From Rheinheimera sp. (GTDB taxonomy: Bacteria; Pseudomonadota; Gammaproteobacteria; Enterobacterales; Alteromonadaceae), in NCBI RefSeq assembly GCF_020217005.1, contig NZ_JAIWOI010000194.1, positions 1-10,000 on the forward strand: 10,000 nt of DNA, read 5' to 3'. The notes beneath the pieces were generated by a model. It made no database searches. It was given only the letters and a program-made list of their open reading frames with translations, and was not told the origin of the DNA. The translations under genes were made by a program, and so were the position numbers. Position 1 is the first letter of the stretch. Each line of letters opens with the position of its first letter. Below are positions 6,339 to 10,000 of the stretch, piece by piece.

Positions 6339-7524
6339 TCTGCTGCTGGAATTGCTGCTGCCATTATCGCTGGTACTGCTGCTCTTGTTAGTGTCGCGAC
6401 CTTATGTACTCAGATGGCTGGGAGCCCGCACCTTATATGCCTTGTGGAGTCTGGTGCCTTTATTGCTGATGTGTTTTGTATTGCCTTTGCAACTGAGTAG
6501 CAGCGCCTCCGCTGCGATGCAAGTGTATCAGGTGAGCTTGCTGCAGGCAGAACAGCACGTCAGCCGCGACTCGGTGCTGTTATGGTTTTGGTTGGCCGGT
6601 CTGTGTTTCTTTGCGGCTCTGCTGCTGCGCAGCCAGTTACTCCTGAACAAAGCAAAGGCGGCCGCTAAACGAGTGAAACTCCAATCAGCGTCTTTGTGTT
6701 CTATCTTACCTTGTCTGTTAAGCGATAAGGCACAGGGGCCTTATATCAGTGGCTTGGTAAGGCCGGAAATTATGTTGCCGGTGGATTTTTTCCAGCGTTT
6801 CTCACCGACTCAGCAACAGCTGATCATCCAACATGAACTCACACACTGGCGCCGTGGCGATTTGCTCTGCAACTTGCTGGCGCTGCTGTTGTTGATGTTG
6901 TTCTGGTTTAACCCTTTGTGCTGGCTGGCCTATAGCGCCTATCGCCAGGATCAGGAATTAGCTTGTGACGCTCTGGTGTTAGCCGGTGCAGCCACAGCAG
7001 ACAAAATTGCTTACGGTAAAGCGTTACTAAGCAACTCAGAGCCAACGCCAACGAGCTGGCAGGGGCTGACGACTCACTATGGAGACAGAAAACAGATGAA
7101 ACAACGTTTATTGCAATTACAAACTGAACAGGGATTTAGTAAAACCACCTTCATTGCTGCTGTAGCGCTGGTGCTGGTTGCCGGACTTTGGTTACAGCAG
7201 CCAGTTCAGGCTGCTGCGTCAAAGGTGAAACAGGAACCAGCGCCAGTGACGCGGGTTGAGCCTAAGTATCCAATACAGGCGGCAGAACAAAAAATTGAAG
7301 GTTATGTGCAGGCAAAGTTTGATGTGTCGGCACAGGGCAAAGTCAGTAATGTCCGCATTGTACGTTCAGTTCCCACAGCCATTTTTGACAAGGTCAGTAT
7401 CGCAGCGCTGGAGCAATGGCAGTACGCGGCGACAGGCCAGGACCACAAAGATATGTTAGTGCAGCTGGACTTTGAGATGGATCAGCCGGAAACCAAGATG
7501 GAAAAAGTGGCAGTGAAACACTAA
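6331..7524 (+). CDS. BlaR1/MecR1-like M56 membrane metalloprotease with TonB C-terminal-like domain
   Basis: This 397-residue inner-membrane zinc protease is the likely signal sensor for the adjacent repressor. Membrane helices lie at about residues 4-20, 36-53, 82-99 and 180-200, with a final one at 273-289. The zinc site is HELTH (168-172), with the third ligand E209 in QELACD. In BlaR1/MecR1 the part after the last helix is a penicillin-binding sensor. Here residues about 305-384 instead resemble the TonB C-terminal fold (RVEPKYPIQAAEQKIEGYVQAKFDV as separate short blocks, then GKVSNVRIVRS, then ALEQWQY). No SxxK or other penicillin-binding motif is visible. By analogy, a periplasmic signal would activate the protease and lead to cleavage of the repressor. 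The start overlaps the repressor by 8 bases, with GGAGCAGGAG at 6314-6323. The ligand is unknown. Confidence 0.9.
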   Translation: MISLLLELLLPLSLVLLLLLVSRPYVLRWLGARTLYALWSLVPLLLMCFVLPLQLSSSASAAMQVYQVSLLQAEQHVSRDSVLLWFWLAGLCFFAALLLRSQLLLNKAKAAAKRVKLQSASLCSILPCLLSDKAQGPYISGLVRPEIMLPVDFFQRFSPTQQQLIIQHELTHWRRGDLLCNLLALLLLMLFWFNPLCWLAYSAYRQDQELACDALVLAGAATADKIAYGKALLSNSEPTPTSWQGLTTHYGDRKQMKQRLLQLQTEQGFSKTTFIAAVALVLVAGLWLQQPVQAAASKVKQEPAPVTRVEPKYPIQAAEQKIEGYVQAKFDVSAQGKVSNVRIVRSVPTAIFDKVSIAALEQWQYAATGQDHKDMLVQLDFEMDQPETKMEKVAVKH

Positions 7525-7545
7525 TTAAGCAGGCTATACAGTCTG

Positions 7546-7578
7546 AACAGCAAAGGGGCTATAGGCTCTTTTGCTGTT
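7546..7578 (+). terminator. Stem-loop terminator after the repressor/protease operon
   Basis: AACAGCAAA (7546-7554) pairs perfectly with TTTGCTGTT (7570-7578), and the enclosed GC-rich bases can extend the stem. It begins 22 bases after the M56 stop codon. Only a short T-run (TTT) follows, so termination efficiency is uncertain. The A-run and T-run on the two arms would let it act in either direction. Confidence 0.65.
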
Positions 7579-7636
7579 TGGATTGAGGTTTAAAACTCAG
7601 CTAAATAAATACACGTGCTGAAAAAACGTTTTAAAT

Positions 7637-7690
7637 CAGAGTGATATTAAGTCTCGACCTGAAATAATTGAGGTTATCTCTGCTTTTTTT
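7637..7690 (+). terminator. Second terminator-like structure with T7 tract
   Basis: CAGAG(TG)ATA at 7637-7646 can pair with TATCTCTG at 7675-7682 (TG bulged), and ACCT (7657-7660) with AGGT (7671-7674) inside it. CTTTTTTT follows directly at 7683-7690. The T-tract is good and the stem is weak and interrupted. It may be a backup terminator for the M56 operon or the end of a short RNA that starts after 7578. Confidence 0.4.
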
Positions 7691-7764
7691 CTGGCCTTTC
7701 ATTTGTTAGCCTGCATCGTGGCTGAGCTCATCATTTTTGAAACTCTTGCATCCGTTTAGGTTTC

Positions 7765-7793
7765 CTGACATCGTTGTCAAGATACTGTAATAA
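7765..7793 (+). promoter_or_regulatory. Possible sigma-factor gene promoter with palindrome
   Basis: CTGACA (7765-7770) could be a -35 box, with TGTAAT (7786-7791, 15-base spacer, five of six matches) or TAATAA (7788-7793, 17-base spacer, three of six) as the -10. The same stretch holds the palindrome TGACA-N4-TGTCA (7766-7779), placed where a regulator would interfere with polymerase. Both readings are tentative. Confidence 0.3.
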
Positions 7794-7836
7794 CTTTCAG
7801 CTAAGGTTTGATCCTGAATGAAAGTATGGGGGCTTT

Positions 7837-8328
7837 ATGTCTATAGTAGAAAAGCCAGAGCAAGATCTGCATCAGGCCTTAGAAAACGCTGCGCCTTTAG
7901 CCCGTTATCTGGAGCGAAACGCCAGTAGTGCTGATGCTGCCGATATTTTTCAGGAATCTATTGTCCGTGTGCTGGAGCAAGCAAAGCAGCGTCCTATTCT
8001 GAATCCTCTGGCTTATGCTTTTACTGTGGCCCGTCATATGTTAATGCGATTAAAACCTTTCCAGGCTGAAGAAGCGGATGAAGTGGTTTGTCAAAGCGCT
8101 AACCCGGAAGAAATGGCTAGCATGCAGCAGACTGTTCATCGGTTTAGTCAGGCTTTAGCCGCAATGCCCAGCTTAAGACGGCAAGTTTTTGTGTTATTCC
8201 GGATGGAAGGTAAAAGCCGCAGCGATATTGCTGCATTGCTGCAAATCAGCGAGGATGCAGTATCTAAACATGTCAGCAGGGCCTTGGCCGATATTCAGCG
8301 CTCGCTTGATCAGCGGCGCGGTTTATAA
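7837..8328 (+). CDS. ECF RNA polymerase sigma factor, FecI type
   Basis: This 163-residue protein has the two-domain layout of extracytoplasmic-function sigma factors. Region 2 covers residues about 18-75 (DAADIFQESIVRVLE at 33-47, AYAFTVARHMLMR at 59-71, which opens the -10 DNA). Region 4 covers about 98-156 (LPSLRR-like MPSLRRQVFVLFRMEGKSRSDIA in pieces, then the HTH ISEDAVSKHVSRALADI at 137-153, which reads the -35). The FecR-type gene and STN-bearing receptor directly downstream identify it as the regulator of a cell-surface signalling module. It would be held inactive or made active by the FecR protein and would transcribe the receptor gene. GGGGG at 7828-7832 serves as ribosome site four bases before the ATG. 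It is not named fecI because the ferric citrate role cannot be shown. Confidence 0.92.
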   Translation: MSIVEKPEQDLHQALENAAPLARYLERNASSADAADIFQESIVRVLEQAKQRPILNPLAYAFTVARHMLMRLKPFQAEEADEVVCQSANPEEMASMQQTVHRFSQALAAMPSLRRQVFVLFRMEGKSRSDIAALLQISEDAVSKHVSRALADIQRSLDQRRGL

Positions 8329-8365
8329 ATGCTGTCTTACACAGTCAGGTTTTGTGGGTTCTATT

Positions 8366-9370
8366 TTGAGTGAACAAGAAAAGTTGAATAGCAATGAGCA
8401 GGCGGAGCAAGAGCTTTATCTGCAAGCTGCCAGCTGGGTGGAGAAACTCGCTAGTGGCGAGTTGGACAGTCTGAGTAAAAGACGATTTAGCCATTGGCTG
8501 GAAGCCGATCCACGGCATGCTGAGTTACTGCGAGCTATGGTCGACACCTGGCAAGATCCGGCTTTAACCAAAGCCTTGTCTGCTTATCAGCCTTCACCCT
8601 TCAAAGGCTGGCAGTTATCCTGTTCAAACTGGCCTAAGTTGCAGTGGGCTGGCGCTGCAATGGCAGTCAGTTCCATCCTGATGACTTTGCTTTATCTGGG
8701 GGACAGCGATTTGTTTTCCAGTCCAGTTCCTTACGAGTTAAACACAGCCCAGGCCAATAGCATGCAACAAGGTCTTGCTGATGGCACTGTGCTTGATATT
8801 GCGCCACACAGTCAGCTTACTGTGTTCTTTACCCCGGACAAGCGTCAGGTGCTACAAGGTGAAGGTGCGGCTTATTTTGCTGTAGCCAAAGACAAAAAAC
8901 GGCCTTTTGAAGTGCGGCTGGACCAAGCAAGGGTCGTTGCAGTGGGCACCGAGTTTAATATTGACCGCGACCCTGAACTGATTGATATCACTGTATATGA
9001 AGGTGCTGTGCAGGTGCAGGCCACTGCTGCCGGTCCTACTGTCTTGCTAAAAAGCGGTGAGCGAATTCGTATTCAGCAGAATATATTGTCCGAAGTGCAA
9101 AAAGTGGATTTACAGCAGTTAGTGGATTGGCGTTCAGGTTGGATTGAAATTGAAAATGAGACTCTGGCCTATTTGCTGCACCGACTGAACCGCTCCGCGC
9201 CGGTGCAACTCAGTGCCAGTGCTGAGCTTGCAAATTTGCGGGTAGCAGGCCGTTTTGAACTGGCTAATACCCAGCAAAGTTTATCTGCTCTGAGCGAGGC
9301 TTATGGCCTGAGCTTGCAGCAAACCAGCAGCGGTTTCAGGTTAAGCCGCGCAACCGATCAGTTGCAGTAA
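8366..9370 (+). CDS. FecR-family anti-sigma / signal transmission protein
   Basis: This is an inner-membrane protein of about 334 residues that links an outer-membrane transducer to the sigma factor. The cytoplasmic N-terminus (DUF4880 type) has the tryptophans typical of FecR at W24, W44 and W62 around WVEKLASGE and FSHWLEADPRHAEL. One membrane helix lies at about 94-111. The periplasmic FecR domain spans about 130-220 (LADGTVLDI, GEGAAYFAV, VVAVGTEFNI, VYEGAVQV). The C-terminal part (about 255-330) resembles DUF4974, the STN-like end that contacts the receptor. There is no in-frame ATG near the sigma gene. TTG at 8366 (after GTGGG, 7 bases away) gives MSEQEKL and is chosen; GTG at 8354 would add four residues. 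The frame stays open upstream to 8189, but that part overlaps the sigma-factor gene and is not family-like. Confidence 0.88.
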   Translation: MSEQEKLNSNEQAEQELYLQAASWVEKLASGELDSLSKRRFSHWLEADPRHAELLRAMVDTWQDPALTKALSAYQPSPFKGWQLSCSNWPKLQWAGAAMAVSSILMTLLYLGDSDLFSSPVPYELNTAQANSMQQGLADGTVLDIAPHSQLTVFFTPDKRQVLQGEGAAYFAVAKDKKRPFEVRLDQARVVAVGTEFNIDRDPELIDITVYEGAVQVQATAAGPTVLLKSGERIRIQQNILSEVQKVDLQQLVDWRSGWIEIENETLAYLLHRLNRSAPVQLSASAELANLRVAGRFELANTQQSLSALSEAYGLSLQQTSSGFRLSRATDQLQ

Positions 9371-9385
9371 GAATGGAGACGGGTT

Positions 9386-10000
9386 GTGTGGTTACGACCT
9401 GAACTCTGTTTGTTTTTGCTGCTGTCAGTTCCCGCTTGGGCGACGAATGTACAAGTTAAGCAAAAGTACTCTTTTCCTGCCCAGCCTTTATCCTCGGCTT
9501 TGTTGCAATTTGCCCGCACTATTAACCAGCCTTTAGTGTATAACCCGGCGTTGCTGGAAGGGCTTCAGGCTCCGGCTCTGGAGGGGGAATTCGAAGCAGC
9601 TGAGGTACTTGCGCAGTTGCTAGCGCAGCAACCTCTGGAGGCTATTCCACGTGACCAGGGTTGGCTGATTAAAGCCAAAGTCGTAGTGGATAACTCCGAT
9701 GTAGCTACCGGAATTACAGCCGGAACCAATCAAAAACCTGCGGCAGTTATCGAAGTCATCGCTATACGTTCAGGCAGAGCTGAAACACAAAATACTATGG
9801 CTAAGGCCTTGTTATCTGGGGCGAAAACCCTGAAGCGAGAAGCCATGATAGTACAGGACTCCCTTGTCGCGGATGAGATTACCGACTTTCCGGCGCTAAA
9901 CTTAGCGAACTCCTTATTACGCCTGCCTGGTATTACCATTAGCAGAGAGTGGGGCGAAGGCAGGCAGATTTCTTTGCGGGGTCTGGGACCTGATTTCACC
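9386..10000 (+). CDS. TonB-dependent outer-membrane receptor with STN signalling domain, 3'-truncated by the window edge
   Basis: The first 205 codons of an outer-membrane transport and signalling receptor are present, with no stop before the edge. The start is GTG at 9386, 15 bases after the FecR stop, with GGAG (9375-9378) seven bases upstream. A signal peptide is evident (ELCLFLLLSVPAWA, cut near residue 19). Residues about 27-97 form a secretin/TonB N-terminal (STN) domain (YSFPAQPLSSALLQFA, GEFEAAEVLAQLLAQQPLEA). A TonB-box-like EVIAI lies at 123-127 and the plug domain begins at about 146, with NLANSLLRLPGI (172-183) and GEGRQISLRGLGPDF (190-204). The STN domain makes it a transducer that signals to the upstream FecR protein. 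The plug pattern (fP..NlA..L.R.PG, GEG..iS.RGLGP) resembles the large receptor group often linked to carbohydrate uptake; substrate is open. Confidence 0.9.
   Translation, partial: MWLRPELCLFLLLSVPAWATNVQVKQKYSFPAQPLSSALLQFARTINQPLVYNPALLEGLQAPALEGEFEAAEVLAQLLAQQPLEAIPRDQGWLIKAKVVVDNSDVATGITAGTNQKPAAVIEVIAIRSGRAETQNTMAKALLSGAKTLKREAMIVQDSLVADEITDFPALNLANSLLRLPGITISREWGEGRQISLRGLGPDFT

Larger units (their letters stand above)
7525..7836. other. Intergenic region between the M56 gene and the sigma-factor gene
   Basis: This 312-base gap has no convincing ORF. It contains a strong inverted repeat just after the M56 gene (7546-7578), a weaker stem followed by seven T residues (7637-7690), and, near the sigma-factor gene, a TGACA-N4-TGTCA palindrome (7766-7779) with possible promoter hexamers. 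No clear Fur box or further TACA-N2-TGTA operator is visible. Confidence 0.6.

Noticed and set aside
7256..7459. Plus-strand ORF of 67 codons inside the M56 gene
   Set aside because: It is a shadow of the TonB-like region in another frame with no ribosome site.
5958..7524. A beta-lactam resistance regulator pair (blaI-blaR1 in the strict sense)
   Set aside because: No penicillin-binding sensor in the M56 protein and no beta-lactamase gene in the window, so only the family names are used.
8189..8365. N-terminal extension of the FecR frame back to an ATG at 8189
   Set aside because: It overlaps the 3' end of the sigma-factor gene in another frame; the extra residues (Cys-rich, irregular) do not resemble the FecR family, whose N-terminus fits a start near 8366.
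9730..9999. Minus-strand ORF of 89 codons at the right edge
   Set aside because: It is antisense to the TonB-dependent receptor, whose STN and plug domains are clear.

Overview
The window looks like chromosomal DNA of a gammaproteobacterium, most probably of the Alteromonadales/Chromatiaceae type (Rheinheimera or Alishewanella-like). That placement is an inference from the mix of families: a ZapE of typical enterobacterial length, a secreted S9 peptidase with a beta-propeller, a BlaI/M56 pair with a TonB-like tail, and a FecI/FecR/TonB-dependent transducer set. Base composition is balanced and coding density is high. I see no mobile element, tRNA, rRNA or CRISPR array.

Left part (1-4196): a membrane protein of the DUF1624/HGSNAT-like acyltransferase family enters from the left edge without its N-terminus and ends at 1025. 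It converges on a minus-strand pair, a secreted prolyl-oligopeptidase-family peptidase (4196-2163) followed by zapE (2166-1042). The two minus-strand genes overlap by four bases and zapE starts at TTG. A perfect 11-bp hairpin lies between the convergent genes and also encodes the last codons of zapE.

Middle (4197-5957): an intergenic promoter region is followed by an untracked small plus-strand ORF of 41 codons (4394-4519) with a strong Shine-Dalgarno site. A minus-strand GAF-domain protein follows; its C-terminal half has the layout of a histidine kinase but none of the catalytic motifs. A divergent region (5760-5957) carries a good minus-strand promoter for the GAF gene and two BlaI/MecI-type palindromes directly in front of the next plus-strand operon.

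Right part (5958-10000), all plus strand: a BlaI-family repressor overlaps by 8 bases a BlaR1/MecR1-like M56 membrane metalloprotease whose extracytoplasmic sensor is a TonB C-terminal-like domain instead of a penicillin-binding domain. After a 312-base gap with two terminator-like structures come an ECF sigma factor (FecI type), its FecR-type membrane anti-sigma/signal protein, and the first 205 codons of a TonB-dependent outer-membrane receptor with an N-terminal STN signalling domain. The last three form a cell-surface signalling module: ligand binding at the receptor is passed through STN to FecR and then to the sigma factor. Two systems that pass an envelope signal to a transcription factor therefore sit side by side, a protease/repressor switch and a sigma/anti-sigma switch, and both contain a TonB-related component. 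Whether they are functionally linked is speculation.
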